Shown here: positions 53,762-63,698 of the stretch, piece by piece
Numbering within the stretch: the stretch's first letter is position 1
Layout: each line of letters begins with the position of its first letter
Source of the DNA: Bacteroidota bacterium
GTDB taxonomy: Bacteria > Bacteroidota > Ignavibacteria > Ignavibacteriales > Ignavibacteriaceae
Assembly (NCBI GenBank): GCA_021815405.1
Contig: JAKAGV010000007.1
Coordinates: 1-64,000, forward strand
Length of the DNA stretch: 64,000 nucleotides
Reading direction: 5' to 3'
Made by a program: the position numbers and the translations under genes
The notes under the pieces: generated by a model
Databases searched by the model: none
Told to the model about the DNA's origin: nothing
The model's input: only the letters and a program-made list of their open reading frames with translations

Positions 53762-54262
53762 TTGAAAAAAATTATTATCTCTGCTGTTGCCAGGAATGGG
53801 GTTATCGGTAAATCGAACGGGGAAATGCCATGGCACTCAAAGGAAGAATTTCAGCATTTCAAAAGCACTACTTTCGGTTCTCCCATCATAATGGGAAGAG
53901 TAACTTTTGACACTCTGGGTAACCCTCTTAAAGGAAGATTAAACATTATAATCTCCAATAATAAAAATCTTAACTATAATTTTGAAAACGTTAAGATATT
54001 TAACAGCCTTAACGATGCTTTTGTGTTTTGCGAGAAAAATAATTACGAAAAAGTCTTTATTATTGGTGGAGCTAAAATTTATCAACAGGCAATGCAGTTT
54101 GCCGATGAAATGATAATTTCAATTATGAATTTTGAAGCTGACGGAGATGTTTTGTTCCCAAAAATTGATGATGATATTTGGGAAGTTGCATCACGGGAAA
54201 AAAGAAACGAATTTGAAATTTTTGTTTATGTAAGACGAAAAAGGAATGACAACAAAAATTAA
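53762..54262 (+). CDS. folA: Dihydrofolate reductase
   Basis: Reduces dihydrofolate to tetrahydrofolate with NADPH. Identified by KKIIISAVARNGVIGKSNGE, the active-site MPWHSKEEFQHFK, IIMGRVTFDTLG and KVFIIGGAKIYQQAM. At 166 residues it has family length. It starts at TTG 53762, since no ATG lies at the conserved position. It is 49 bp after thyA and overlaps mutL by 17 bases, so all three are probably one operon. Confidence 0.96.
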   Translation: MKKIIISAVARNGVIGKSNGEMPWHSKEEFQHFKSTTFGSPIIMGRVTFDTLGNPLKGRLNIIISNNKNLNYNFENVKIFNSLNDAFVFCEKNNYEKVFIIGGAKIYQQAMQFADEMIISIMNFEADGDVLFPKIDDDIWEVASREKRNEFEIFVYVRRKRNDNKN

Positions 54263-56105
54263 CATACTTCCTGAGAACATTGCCAGCAAGATTGCTGCAG
54301 GCGAAGTAGTCCAAAGACCTGAATCGGTTGTTAAAGAATTACTTGAAAACTCAATCGATGCCGGCGCTGATTCGATTGAGCTAATTGTAAAACGTGCAGG
54401 CAAATCTTTAATCCAGGTAATTGATGACGGGATTGGAATGACTGAGGAAGACGCCGTGCTTTGCGTTCAAAAGCATGCTACAAGTAAAATCTCCAGGCTC
54501 GAAGATCTTGATTCAATTTCCACTTTAGGATTTAGAGGCGAAGCGCTCAGCTCCATTGCCGCCGTAAGCCAGTTGGAAATAAAAACAGAGACAAAGGACG
54601 AAGAGCTTGGAACGATAATTAAAATTGATGATGGCAGTACAATCATCAAGGAAAAAGGCTCGTTTCCAAAAGGCACTTCGGTTGCCGTTAAAAATTTATT
54701 TTTTAATACTCCTGCAAGAAGAAACTTTCTAAAGACAGATGCAACCGAGTTGAAACACATTATAGATACATTTAATAAAACCGCTCTCGGACATCATGAA
54801 ATTAGCTTTAAGCTTTATAACGAGGATGAAGTTATTTTTGATTATCCTGCCGGAAAAGTTGAAGATAGAATCAGACAAGTTTTTGCTGATAACATGCTCG
54901 ATGCTCTAATTCCTGTCGATGAGCGAACCGACTTTATCAGCATTACCGGTTTTATAGGAAAGCCAGCGATGCTAAGAAAAAGCAAAGGCAGCCAGTTTGT
55001 ATTTTTGAATTGGCGGTATGTCATCAGCCGGCATATTAACCACGCTGTATTTTCTGCTTACGAAAATATCCTTGAGAAAGGAGATTATCCGTTCTTTATT
55101 CTTTTTATTGAACTTGACCCAAAGCGGATCGATGTAAACGTTCACCCTTCAAAACTTGAAGTAAGGTTTGACGACGAGAAAAGTGTGTATAATTTCATCC
55201 TTGCAGTTATAAAAAAAAGTCTCGGGACTCATGATCTTGTACCTAACATGGCATTTACTCAAACGACTGATGAAGGCGAAAAAATAAATTTTAATAATTT
55301 CACAAAAGTTGAAAAGAATGATTTCTCAGACAGACCGGTGTTCCAGGAAAAACAATCTTATGCCAAACGAGATTTTTCCGATAGAGATATTGATTTGATT
55401 TTCAGTACGATTCCGGATAAAGTGGTTCCCTCTGAAAATCAAGCTCCGCCTAAGCTTCCATTTGATAAAAACGAAAGCCGAGAAATATTTCATCAAGCCG
55501 AAAATACCGAAAGAAGAACAAGGGATGAAGTTGATACCCCGTTTATCGTGCAGCTTCAGAACAAATATATTTTATCTCAGATAAAAACCGGTTTGATGAT
55601 AATTGACCAGCATGTTGCGCATGAAAGAGTTTTATATGAAAAAGCTTTGAAGCGTTTCGAGGCTAATCTTCCTTTTTCGCAGCAGCTTCTTTTTCCAAAG
55701 ACAATTGAAATAGACCCGGCGCGGTTTGCAATCCTTAAAGAAATAAATCCGTACTTGACAAAGTTAGGATTTGCGATTAAGTTTTTCAGCAAAAATACGA
55801 TAGTTATTGAAGGTGTTCCGGAAGACGTAAAGAAAGGTTCCGAAGAAAAAGTAATTCTTGAATTATTGGAAGATTATTCGGTCAATCTTCGTGAGAAAAA
55901 ATTAGAAGAACGTGAATACCTTGCGAAAACTTATTCGTGCAAAGCGGCAATTAAAGCAGGTGACTATCTCTCCGAAAGAGAGATGCGTTTGCTGATTGAC
56001 CAATTGTTTGCAACTTCAATGCCGTATGTTTGCCCTCATGGCAGACCGGTGGTTGTAAAAATTTCTCTGGAAGAATTTGATAGAAGGTTTGGAAGAACTT
56101 CGTAA
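54246..56105 (+). CDS. mutL: DNA mismatch repair protein MutL (endonuclease type)
   Basis: This 619-residue mismatch repair protein has an N-terminal GHKL ATPase with IAAGEVVQRPESVVKELLEN, DDGIGMTEED and TLGFRGEALSSIAAV. A flexible Glu/Asp/Lys/Pro-rich linker (about residues 345-435) leads to a dimerisation and nicking domain. The nicking motif DQHVAHERVLYE (DQHAxxExxxxE type), SCKAAIKAGDYL and CPHGRP are all present, so this is an endonuclease-active MutL, as in bacteria lacking MutH. It overlaps the folA 3' end. Confidence 0.97.
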   Translation: MTTKINILPENIASKIAAGEVVQRPESVVKELLENSIDAGADSIELIVKRAGKSLIQVIDDGIGMTEEDAVLCVQKHATSKISRLEDLDSISTLGFRGEALSSIAAVSQLEIKTETKDEELGTIIKIDDGSTIIKEKGSFPKGTSVAVKNLFFNTPARRNFLKTDATELKHIIDTFNKTALGHHEISFKLYNEDEVIFDYPAGKVEDRIRQVFADNMLDALIPVDERTDFISITGFIGKPAMLRKSKGSQFVFLNWRYVISRHINHAVFSAYENILEKGDYPFFILFIELDPKRIDVNVHPSKLEVRFDDEKSVYNFILAVIKKSLGTHDLVPNMAFTQTTDEGEKINFNNFTKVEKNDFSDRPVFQEKQSYAKRDFSDRDIDLIFSTIPDKVVPSENQAPPKLPFDKNESREIFHQAENTERRTRDEVDTPFIVQLQNKYILSQIKTGLMIIDQHVAHERVLYEKALKRFEANLPFSQQLLFPKTIEIDPARFAILKEINPYLTKLGFAIKFFSKNTIVIEGVPEDVKKGSEEKVILELLEDYSVNLREKKLEEREYLAKTYSCKAAIKAGDYLSEREMRLLIDQLFATSMPYVCPHGRPVVVKISLEEFDRRFGRTS

Positions 56106-56249
56106 TTGAAAGTTGCTGGTAGGATATCGAAAGCAGGTTTTACAACTTTGCTAAATTGAAACAACAATCTTTCAATTGAACAAGATTTAAATATAGAATT
56201 GTCTCACCCAAAAGGCTTGAGGTAAAAAATTTAGTTTCAAAAAAAACTG

Positions 56250-57917
56250 ATGAGGACTGAAATGATTAGTGAAGAATATAAAAATAGGAAAAGTGCGTTC
56301 GAAGAAAAAAATAAGACTCTGCGGACTAACGGAATGAAATTTACATCTGTCAGCGGTGAAGACGTGAAAATCCTTTACGGACCCGATGACATTGAAAATA
56401 TAAATTTTTTATCAGAAATAGGTTTCCCCGGCGAATATCCTTACACGAGAGGAATTCATTCTAACGGATATCGCGGTAGAATCTGGACAATGCGTCAATT
56501 CGCCGGCTTCGGAACTCCGGAAGATACTAACCAGAGATTTCATTATTTACTTAACCACGGGCAAACAGGATTGTCGGTTGCATTTGATCTTCCAACTTTA
56601 ATGGGTTGGGATGCAGACGCTCCTTTGAGCGAAGGTGAAGTTGGAATCTGCGGAGTATCGATTTCTTCGCTTCAGGATATGGAAGTTTTATTCGATAAAA
56701 TTCCTCTTGACAAAGTTTCAACTTCGATGACAATAAATTCTCCGGCGGCAATGATTTTTGCTTTTTATCTTGCGGTAGCGCAGAAACAGAATGTCGATTT
56801 AAAAAATTTAAGAGGTACTCTTCAGAACGATATTTTAAAAGAGTACATTGCACAAAAGGAATATATTTATCCGCCGACTCCTTCAATGAGAATTATTGTT
56901 GATATGATCGAATACTGTACGAAGGAAGTTCCGCAGTGGAATCCGGTTTCCGTAAGCGGTTATCATATCCGCGAAGCCGGCTCTACAGCGGTGCAAGAAC
57001 TTGCCTACACACTTGCAGATGGATTTGCTTACATTGAAGCTTGTATAGAAAGAGGAATGGATGTAGATGAGTTTGCGCCGAGGATTTCTTTCTTCTTTAA
57101 TTCTCATCTGGATTTCTTTGAGGAGATAGCAAAGTACAGAGCGGCACGAAAAATTTATGCTAAGCGTATGAGAGAAAGGTATGGCGCGAAGAATCCGCGC
57201 TCGTGGTGGTTAAGATTTCATTCACAAACTGCCGGTTGTACTTTAACTGCTCAGCAGCCTGAGAATAATATTATAAGAACGGCGTTTCAGGCTCTTGCAG
57301 CAGTACTCGGCGGCACGCAATCGCTTCATACTAATTCAATGGATGAAACATTGGCACTTCCGAGCGAGAAGGCAGTAAAGATTGCTCTTCGTACACAGCA
57401 GTTGATTGCTTATGAGACCGGCGTTATAAATACGGTGGATCCGCTTGGCGGCAGTTATTATGTTGAGGCGCTGACAGATAAAATGGAAAAACAGGCTAAC
57501 GAAATTTTCGAGCAAATAGATTCTATCGGCGGAGTAATTCCAGCAATTGAAGCCGGGTATTTCCAAAAAGAAATTGCTGATTCTGCCTACCGCTATCAGA
57601 AAGAAGTTGAGCGGAAAGAAAAGTTTATCGTCGGTGTAAATGAATTTGTAGAGCAGGATGAGAAAATTGATATTCCCATTTTGTATATTTCGCCTGAAGT
57701 TGAGAAGAAACAAAAACAGCGAATGGCAGATTTACGTCAGAGCAGAAATGAAAAAGTCGTAAAAGAAAGTTTGAGAGAAATCCGTGAGGCTGCAATTGGA
57801 AATCAGAACTTAATGCCTGTGCTGATAAAAGCTGCTCATAATTATGTTACTCTTGGTGAGATGACAGGAGAATTAAAAGAAGTTTTCGGAATATACGAGG
57901 AGTCCGCCGTCTTTTGA
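56250..57917 (+). CDS. Methylmalonyl-CoA mutase-type large subunit (no B12-binding domain)
   Basis: This 555-residue acyl-CoA mutase catalytic subunit has the TIM-barrel hallmarks: [58 protein letters not shown] and [15 protein letters not shown]. It ends soon after the barrel (ALVIGNQN-like tail, [10 protein letters not shown]) and lacks the cobalamin-binding domain, which must come from a separate small subunit. Substrate could be methylmalonyl-CoA or isobutyryl-CoA; the sequence does not decide. No small subunit, epimerase or MeaB gene is adjacent. It overlaps the next start by four bases. Confidence 0.9.
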   Translation: MRTEMISEEYKNRKSAFEEKNKTLRTNGMKFTSVSGEDVKILYGPDDIENINFLSEIGFPGEYPYTRGIHSNGYRGRIWTMRQFAGFGTPEDTNQRFHYLLNHGQTGLSVAFDLPTLMGWDADAPLSEGEVGICGVSISSLQDMEVLFDKIPLDKVSTSMTINSPAAMIFAFYLAVAQKQNVDLKNLRGTLQNDILKEYIAQKEYIYPPTPSMRIIVDMIEYCTKEVPQWNPVSVSGYHIREAGSTAVQELAYTLADGFAYIEACIERGMDVDEFAPRISFFFNSHLDFFEEIAKYRAARKIYAKRMRERYGAKNPRSWWLRFHSQTAGCTLTAQQPENNIIRTAFQALAAVLGGTQSLHTNSMDETLALPSEKAVKIALRTQQLIAYETGVINTVDPLGGSYYVEALTDKMEKQANEIFEQIDSIGGVIPAIEAGYFQKEIADSAYRYQKEVERKEKFIVGVNEFVEQDEKIDIPILYISPEVEKKQKQRMADLRQSRNEKVVKESLREIREAAIGNQNLMPVLIKAAHNYVTLGEMTGELKEVFGIYEESAVF

Positions 57918-58786
57918 TATTTAAAAATTATTTTAAATTATTACGGGTACCACAATGGATAAAGAACTTTTTTGTCTTTGTCCCTTTAGTTTTTTCCCAA
58001 CATCTTTTTGAAAGGGATTTTTTCTTCGTTTCTTTGGGCGGATTCTTTCTTTTCTGTTTAACCTCAAGCCTGGTTTATGTTATTAACGATATTATCGATC
58101 TTGAAGCCGATAAAGCTCATCCCATAAAGAAGCTTCGCCCGCTGCCTTCCGGCGCTATTTCTAAAAGCAAAGCTGTTATGCTTGCGGTGGTATTGTTCAT
58201 AATAATTGCTGCTGCGCTTTCCGATTTTAATTTGACTTTTGCGGTTTCAATCTTCGCATATTTCCTATTGAATATTTTTTACTCGTTTTATCTGAAACAT
58301 ATTGTCCTACTCGATATTTTCAGTATAGCTGCCGGATTTATAATTAGAGTTGTTGCCGGTGCATTTATAATCAATGTGGAAATTTCAAGCTGGTTGCTTT
58401 TAACAACAATGTTTGTTTCACTTTTCCTTGCTGTTATGAAACGGCAGTCCGAGCTAAAACTTGTTCAGGAAGATTTGAATTCTGTAACGAGAAAAGTCCT
58501 TGCTTCCTATTCTCTTGATTTTACAAACCAGATGGCAACGGTTGCTTCGTCTGCGGTAATTATTTGCTATGCTCTATATACTGTATCGGCAAGAACAGTT
58601 TCCGTTTTCGGCAGTGAGAATTTAATTTACACCACACCCTTTGTCGTGTTTGGAATTTTCCGATACATGTTTTTAGTCCATATTAATAATAGAGGCGAGA
58701 ATACCACCGAGATTATGCTCACCGACCTTCCGATGATTTTAAACATTTTGTTATATATTTTAGTAACCACCTTGATTATTTATTAA
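57914..58786 (+). CDS. UbiA-family prenyltransferase, DPPR synthase-like
   Basis: This 290-residue integral membrane UbiA-family enzyme has about 8-9 helices. The first Asp-rich motif is [13 protein letters not shown] followed by KLRPLPSG, typical of decaprenyl-phosphate phosphoribosyltransferase (Rv3806c-like), which makes the precursor of arabinofuranosyl donors. The [18 protein letters not shown] start is also typical. A secreted GH127 arabinofuranosidase lies 2 kb downstream, so arabinose chemistry is plausible. It starts at TTG 57914, four bases within the mutase gene. Confidence 0.88.
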   Translation: MIFKNYFKLLRVPQWIKNFFVFVPLVFSQHLFERDFFFVSLGGFFLFCLTSSLVYVINDIIDLEADKAHPIKKLRPLPSGAISKSKAVMLAVVLFIIIAAALSDFNLTFAVSIFAYFLLNIFYSFYLKHIVLLDIFSIAAGFIIRVVAGAFIINVEISSWLLLTTMFVSLFLAVMKRQSELKLVQEDLNSVTRKVLASYSLDFTNQMATVASSAVIICYALYTVSARTVSVFGSENLIYTTPFVVFGIFRYMFLVHINNRGENTTEIMLTDLPMILNILLYILVTTLIIY

Positions 58787-58835
58787 AAAAATTTCTTCGG
58801 AAAGACCATATAAATCTTCCCGAGAAATTAAATCT

Positions 58836-59321
58836 ATGGAAATTAAAAAGATAAAATATTATACAGCAGGCTTCCTTTTGATTTCATTTTTTGCTGTTGG
58901 CTGCAGCAGTCAAATTTCTAAAAATACCAAGATGAATTTAAAAGTAAAACTAAATGGCGAAAGTGCCTGGCTGAATTTGATGCCGGGAAATAATTCTACT
59001 TTTCATTTTTCTGGTAAGTTGAATATTGAGAATTCAGGAGAAGACACAGTTAAAAGTTTAGCTCTTGCGGAATTGGATATATATCGCGACAGTCTGCTTG
59101 TTTATAAGTTAAAACCTGTATTTATCAATACAGACAACACTGATGATTTTAATCTTCCGCCTCAGGCAGAAAAGCAATTTTCATTCGGTTTACCAAATAA
59201 GGTTAAGATAAAAAGTGAAATAAGCAATGATTTACCAATAAATGCCCGGTTTGTATTAACGTCCGAAGGGAAAGAATTTATTTTTCATATTGAAAATATT
59301 AAAGTTAAAAAAGTTTATTGA
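58836..59321 (+). CDS. Small predicted lipoprotein
   Basis: This 161-residue lipoprotein has a signal with lipobox AVGC (Cys about residue 23), then a single Ig-like beta-sandwich (STFHFSGKLNIENSGEDTVK, INARFVLTSEGKEFIFHI). No enzyme motif or known family is seen. It starts 49 bp after the UbiA-family gene and its stop overlaps the CNNM start. It may be a periplasmic partner of one of them, but nothing in the sequence shows this. Confidence 0.72.
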   Translation: MEIKKIKYYTAGFLLISFFAVGCSSQISKNTKMNLKVKLNGESAWLNLMPGNNSTFHFSGKLNIENSGEDTVKSLALAELDIYRDSLLVYKLKPVFINTDNTDDFNLPPQAEKQFSFGLPNKVKIKSEISNDLPINARFVLTSEGKEFIFHIENIKVKKVY

Positions 59322-60571
59322 TGCTGCTTGATGATTTATTAATACTGCTGATCTTATTGCTGTTTAGTGCTTTCTTTTCCGGTTCTGAAATTGCTTTTAT
59401 CGCTTCAAACAAACTCAAACTGGAAGTGAAAGCGAGGAAGAATAATCTTGCCGCAAAAAGCGCTCATTACTTTACACATAATCCGCATAATTTTTTCTCA
59501 ACAATATTACTCGGTAATAATATTGTCAATATAACTTTTGCATCAATCAGCGCAGTCTTCCTCTTTAAGCTATTCGGATTGAGTGATGTTGAGATAATGT
59601 TAATATCTACTTTCCTTATATTGATGTTCGGCGAGCTAATTCCTAAATACTTCTCTCGTGAGATGGCAGACCGCGTTGTTTTGATTACCGCACTACCTAT
59701 CAGATTTTTTTCCATAATACTTCTACCTTTTACAAAGATTATTTCTGCTATCTCTACATTCTTTACTCAATCATCCGGTGTAAAAGAAGAGAAATTTAAT
59801 TATCTCTTCAGCAAAGAAGATATTGAGCTTTTGGTTGAAGAAAGTTTAGAAGCCGGGGTAGTTAAAAAATCTGAGAGCGATGTTATATCTAAAGTGTTAG
59901 AACTCGGTGATCAGCGCGTTTACGAAGCCATGCGACCAAGGACAGAGATAATCGGGGTTGAAATAAATCAAAGCATCGATGAAGTAATTTCGGTGTTTAT
60001 TGATTCCGGATATTCAAAGCTTCCGGTTTATGAAGAAAACCTGGATAACATTAAAGGCGTTGTATTTGCTTATGATATTTTCAAATCGCCGCCGGATTTG
60101 AAAAGCATTATGCGGGAAATAATCTTTGTCCCTGAAGCAAAAAAAACATTCGATATGATGAATGAATTCTTAAACAGGCATGTATCTATTGCAATTGTAA
60201 TTGATGAGTTTGGAGGGACTGCAGGAATAATTACGATGGAAGATATCATGGAGGAGCTTTTCGGCGAGATTAGAGATGAATATGATATTGAAGAAAATAT
60301 TTGCAGAAAAGTTGGTGAGAGTTCATATTTAATCAGCGGAAAAGTTGAGATTGACTTTATAAATGAAAAATACTCTTTAAATATTCCAACCGGAGATTAT
60401 GAAACAATAGCAGGGTTTATTTCCAGCAGAATAGGTAGAATACCTGTGGAAGGTGAAAACTTAACCATAGATAATTTTAATATTGTAATTGCAAGGGCTT
60501 CCAATATAAAAATTGACCTTGTTAAATTAACTGTAACTTCCGGAATAGAAACTGAATTGAAGCCGATATAA
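59321..60571 (+). CDS. CNNM/CorC-family membrane protein (hemolysin C-like)
   Basis: This protein of about 416 residues has the three-domain CNNM plan: DUF21 membrane domain (LLILLILLLFSAFFSGSEIA), a pair of CBS domains (from about 200, MRPRTEIIGVEI and DEFGGTAGIITMEDIM) and a C-terminal CorC_HlyC domain. Relatives export magnesium or affect cation homeostasis. An alternative TTG at 59318 would add one residue; I chose the ATG at 59321, which shares one base with the preceding stop. Confidence 0.92.
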   Translation: MLLDDLLILLILLLFSAFFSGSEIAFIASNKLKLEVKARKNNLAAKSAHYFTHNPHNFFSTILLGNNIVNITFASISAVFLFKLFGLSDVEIMLISTFLILMFGELIPKYFSREMADRVVLITALPIRFFSIILLPFTKIISAISTFFTQSSGVKEEKFNYLFSKEDIELLVEESLEAGVVKKSESDVISKVLELGDQRVYEAMRPRTEIIGVEINQSIDEVISVFIDSGYSKLPVYEENLDNIKGVVFAYDIFKSPPDLKSIMREIIFVPEAKKTFDMMNEFLNRHVSIAIVIDEFGGTAGIITMEDIMEELFGEIRDEYDIEENICRKVGESSYLISGKVEIDFINEKYSLNIPTGDYETIAGFISSRIGRIPVEGENLTIDNFNIVIARASNIKIDLVKLTVTSGIETELKPI

Positions 60572-60662
60572 GTTTCTATTCCACTTAAGTTACATTCTTT
60601 TAATTCCGTTAAATAAACATCCGTAAGAAAATCCAAATATAGTTTTAGAGGAAGAAACAAGT

Positions 60663-63056
60663 ATGGAATATATTTACAGTAAAAGTTTAGCGTGCATAAA
60701 TAAAATATGTATTGGAAATATCTCGATACTATTTGCGATATTATTTGTCCCCTTGGTATTTGCCCAAACAAGATCAGGTGGAGATAAAGTTAAAAACAAA
60801 ATTAATATTATAGCTCATCCTTTTGATTTAAATGATGTTCGTCTTCTTGATAGTCCATTTAAACACGCAATGGAACTGGATGGAAAATATCTTTTAAGTC
60901 TTGATCCGGATAGACTTCTTTGCGATTATAGAAAAGATGCCGGATTAAAACCAAAAGGTGAATCATACGGCGGCTGGGAAAAGGAAGGAATTGCCGGACA
61001 CACACTCGGTCATTATTTATCCGCATGCTCAATGATGTATGCTTCCACCGATGATAAAAGATTTAAAGATCGCGTAGATTATATAATTGATGATCTGGAT
61101 ACATGCCAAAAGGCAAACGGCAATGGCTATGTAGCCGGAATTCCAAACGGTAAAAAAATATTTGCCGAAGTTGCCGAAGGTATTATTCATACGAAACCAT
61201 TTGACCTTAACGGCGGCTGGGTGCCGTGGTATAATTTGCATAAGCTGTTTGCGGGACTTCTCGATGCAAATCATTTCTGCAAAAATGAAATGGCATTGAA
61301 GATTGCAGAAAAGCTGGGCGACTGGACTTACAACGAAACAAAGAATTTGGATCATGCTCAAGTTCAACAAATGCTTGCATGCGAACAAGGAGGAATGAAC
61401 GAAGCGATGGCAGAGCTTTATGCAAGAACTGGCAATAAAAAATATTTGAAGCTTGCATATCTCTTCCATATGGATGCTGTGCTAAATCCGTTATCTGAGA
61501 GAAAAGATATTCTCAACGGAATTCATTCAAACACTCAGATTCCAAAGATAATTGGTCTGGCAAGAATTTATGAATTAACCGGCGATACATCTGCGCATAC
61601 GGCGGCGGAGTTTTTCTGGGATAGAGTTGTTAATCATCATTCTTATGTAATCGGCGGAAACGGAGATTATGAATATTTTGGTCCTTCGGATTCTCTTAGC
61701 GAATATCTGAATGACAATACTTGTGAAACTTGCTGCACTTATAATATGCTCAAACTTACCAAGCATCTTTTTTCATGGAATCCAACAGTAGAATTCGGCG
61801 ACTATTACGAACGCGCTTTATACAATGACATACTTGCATCCCAGAATCCGCAGGACGGAATGTTTTGCTATTATGTTTCTTTAAGACCCGGCTCGCATAG
61901 AACGTATTCGACGCCTTACAACAGCTTCTGGTGCTGCGTTGGTACGGGAATGGAAAATCATTCGAAGTACGGCAGCAGCATTTATTTTCATAATGAAGGC
62001 AGCATTTGGGTAAATTTATTTATTCCTTCTATATTAAACTGGAAAGACAAAGGAATTACATTAAAGCAGGAAACAAAATATCCGTATCAAGATTTTTCCG
62101 AATTCAAATTCATCTGCAAAAAGCCGGTTGAGCTTTCTATACTGTTCCGTTATCCTTCCTGGGCTAAAGAAGGAATGAGCATTCTTGTTAACGGAGTTGA
62201 GCAGCATCTTTCTTCGAAGCCGGGAAATTTTGTTGAAGTAAGAAGAGTCTGGAATTCCGGAGATGAGGTCGAAGTTAAGATTCCGATGTCGATTCATCTT
62301 GAATCTATGCCGGATAATCATAACAGAGTTGCGATACTTTACGGACCGATTGTACTTGCCGGCGATCTTGGACCGGATAATGATCCTAACGCAAAAAATT
62401 TTGGATACGTCCCGGTGATGATTACCGATAACAGACCGGTCGATAATTGGGTAAAGCTTGTTGATTTAGACAAACTTGAATTTAAAACCGAAGGCGTAGG
62501 AACTCCGCACGATGTAACATTATATCCTTTCTATAAATTATTTAATAATAGATATTCCGTTTACTGGGATATTTTTACAAAAGACCAATGGACAGAGAAG
62601 AAAGCCGAATATAAAGCCGAGCAGGAAAGAGAAAAGAAAATTGAAGCTGCCACAGTAGATTTTGTGCAGCCGGGAGATTCACTTTCGGAAAGTGAACATA
62701 ACCTGCATGGCAAGAACATGGATACCGGCGAAGCTTTTGACAGCAGTTGGCGGCATGCATATTCAGACGGCTGGTTTTCCTATGATATGAAAGTAGATCC
62801 TAACAAACCGGTGACTTTGTACTGTAAATATTGGGGCGGCGATAAAGGCGGTAGAACCTTTGACATACTTGTTGATTCTGTAAAAGTAGCAACGCAATCA
62901 TTAACCGGAAGCATGCCGGGAAGATTCTTTGATGAATTTTATAAAGTGCCGGAGAATCTTACAAAAGGAAAAGAGAAAGTAACAATAATGTTTCAGCCGC
63001 ATCCGGATAATATTGCAGGCGGAGTATTTGGTGTTAGGATACTCCGAACAAACTAG
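60663..63056 (+). CDS. Secreted glycoside hydrolase family 127 (beta-L-arabinofuranosidase-like)
   Basis: This 797-residue exported enzyme has a signal peptide (to about residue 36, VFAQ). The catalytic alpha/alpha barrel follows, with HPFDLNDVRLLDSPFKHAME, GWEKEGIAGHTLGHYLSAC, PWYNLHKLFAGLLDA and ACEQGGMNEAMAELY. The zinc-site residues are present in ETC (about 355) and CC (about 424). The C-terminal part is a beta-sandwich (KVTIMFQPHPDNIAGGVFGV). It lacks a T9SS tail, so it is probably periplasmic or secreted by another route. Likely substrate: arabinose-containing plant or surface glycans. It is monocistronic. Confidence 0.92.
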   Translation: MEYIYSKSLACINKICIGNISILFAILFVPLVFAQTRSGGDKVKNKINIIAHPFDLNDVRLLDSPFKHAMELDGKYLLSLDPDRLLCDYRKDAGLKPKGESYGGWEKEGIAGHTLGHYLSACSMMYASTDDKRFKDRVDYIIDDLDTCQKANGNGYVAGIPNGKKIFAEVAEGIIHTKPFDLNGGWVPWYNLHKLFAGLLDANHFCKNEMALKIAEKLGDWTYNETKNLDHAQVQQMLACEQGGMNEAMAELYARTGNKKYLKLAYLFHMDAVLNPLSERKDILNGIHSNTQIPKIIGLARIYELTGDTSAHTAAEFFWDRVVNHHSYVIGGNGDYEYFGPSDSLSEYLNDNTCETCCTYNMLKLTKHLFSWNPTVEFGDYYERALYNDILASQNPQDGMFCYYVSLRPGSHRTYSTPYNSFWCCVGTGMENHSKYGSSIYFHNEGSIWVNLFIPSILNWKDKGITLKQETKYPYQDFSEFKFICKKPVELSILFRYPSWAKEGMSILVNGVEQHLSSKPGNFVEVRRVWNSGDEVEVKIPMSIHLESMPDNHNRVAILYGPIVLAGDLGPDNDPNAKNFGYVPVMITDNRPVDNWVKLVDLDKLEFKTEGVGTPHDVTLYPFYKLFNNRYSVYWDIFTKDQWTEKKAEYKAEQEREKKIEAATVDFVQPGDSLSESEHNLHGKNMDTGEAFDSSWRHAYSDGWFSYDMKVDPNKPVTLYCKYWGGDKGGRTFDILVDSVKVATQSLTGSMPGRFFDEFYKVPENLTKGKEKVTIMFQPHPDNIAGGVFGVRILRTN

Positions 63057-63203
63057 ATGAAGAATTAAAGATCAAGGATGTAGAAGCAATTTGGTGAATG
63101 AATGCATGAAGAGCATAGATGCATGATTAACCTGAAGTTCTGAGTTGGATTTTGTAATGTGTAAATTGATTGATAAAAGTTTCATCCGGCATAATAGGCG
63201 ATT
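63057..63203. other. Gene-free region downstream of GH127
   Basis: AT-rich DNA with a palindromic stretch around ATGAATGCATGAAGAGCATA. No reading frame. It leads into the 21 bp array that starts near 63204. Confidence 0.45.
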
Positions 63204-63662
63204 CACATAGCAAATTTGATATTCAACATGATTGTTTTAAGTTTTTGCAATTCAATAAAAAGGATTCACATAGCATTCTGATAACTTCACATAGCTAAAT
63301 GAAAGCTTCACATTATGAAATATATGTGCAGCAATCACATCTAAAGTGACGCAGAATCAAATAAACAGCTCACATTACAAGTTGATTTCGTCACATAACG
63401 AAATGATAGTTTAACATTATGATGTATATGTGCAGCAATCACATTTCAAGTAGTGCAAAATCAAATTTACATCGCACATAGCTGAATGATCTTAGCACAT
63501 AACGGGAAAAAAGCTCAGCATAATCAAAATTAAAGCTCACAAATCACATTTGGAATTGTGCAGAATCAAATTATTTTTAGCATAATGAGTCGATTTAACA
63601 ACAATACTAAATGGATGCGGCACATAGTTGAAAAGACGAAGCGCAAAATACATTTCTTTTCA
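63204..63662. repeat. Degenerate intergenic array with 20-21 bp period (array 2)
   Basis: Units begin with a short head of the form NRCA(A/T), most often CACAT, and are followed by a variable tail of about 14-16 bp. Unit starts are 63204, 63225, 63246, 63267, 63288, 63309, 63330, 63351, 63371, 63392, 63413, 63434, 63455, 63475, 63496, 63517, 63538, 63559, 63579, 63600, 63621 and 63642; only three intervals are 20 instead of 21. A higher-order duplication of about 104 bp links 63309-63365 and 63413-63469, both holding ATGTGCAGCAATCACAT. No open reading frame spans it. Confidence 0.87.
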
Positions 63663-63698
63663 AATTTCAATGAATGATAAGTGCAAAACTCACATTAC

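Noticed and set aside
53501-53836. Leftward 111-residue frame across thyA and folA
   Set aside because: It overlaps two strongly identified genes on the other strand and shows no protein features.
63204-63662. Array 2 as a CRISPR array or an ordinary minisatellite
   Set aside because: Heads are too short for a CRISPR repeat, and tails too diverse for a minisatellite; no cas, transposase or reverse transcriptase genes are visible.
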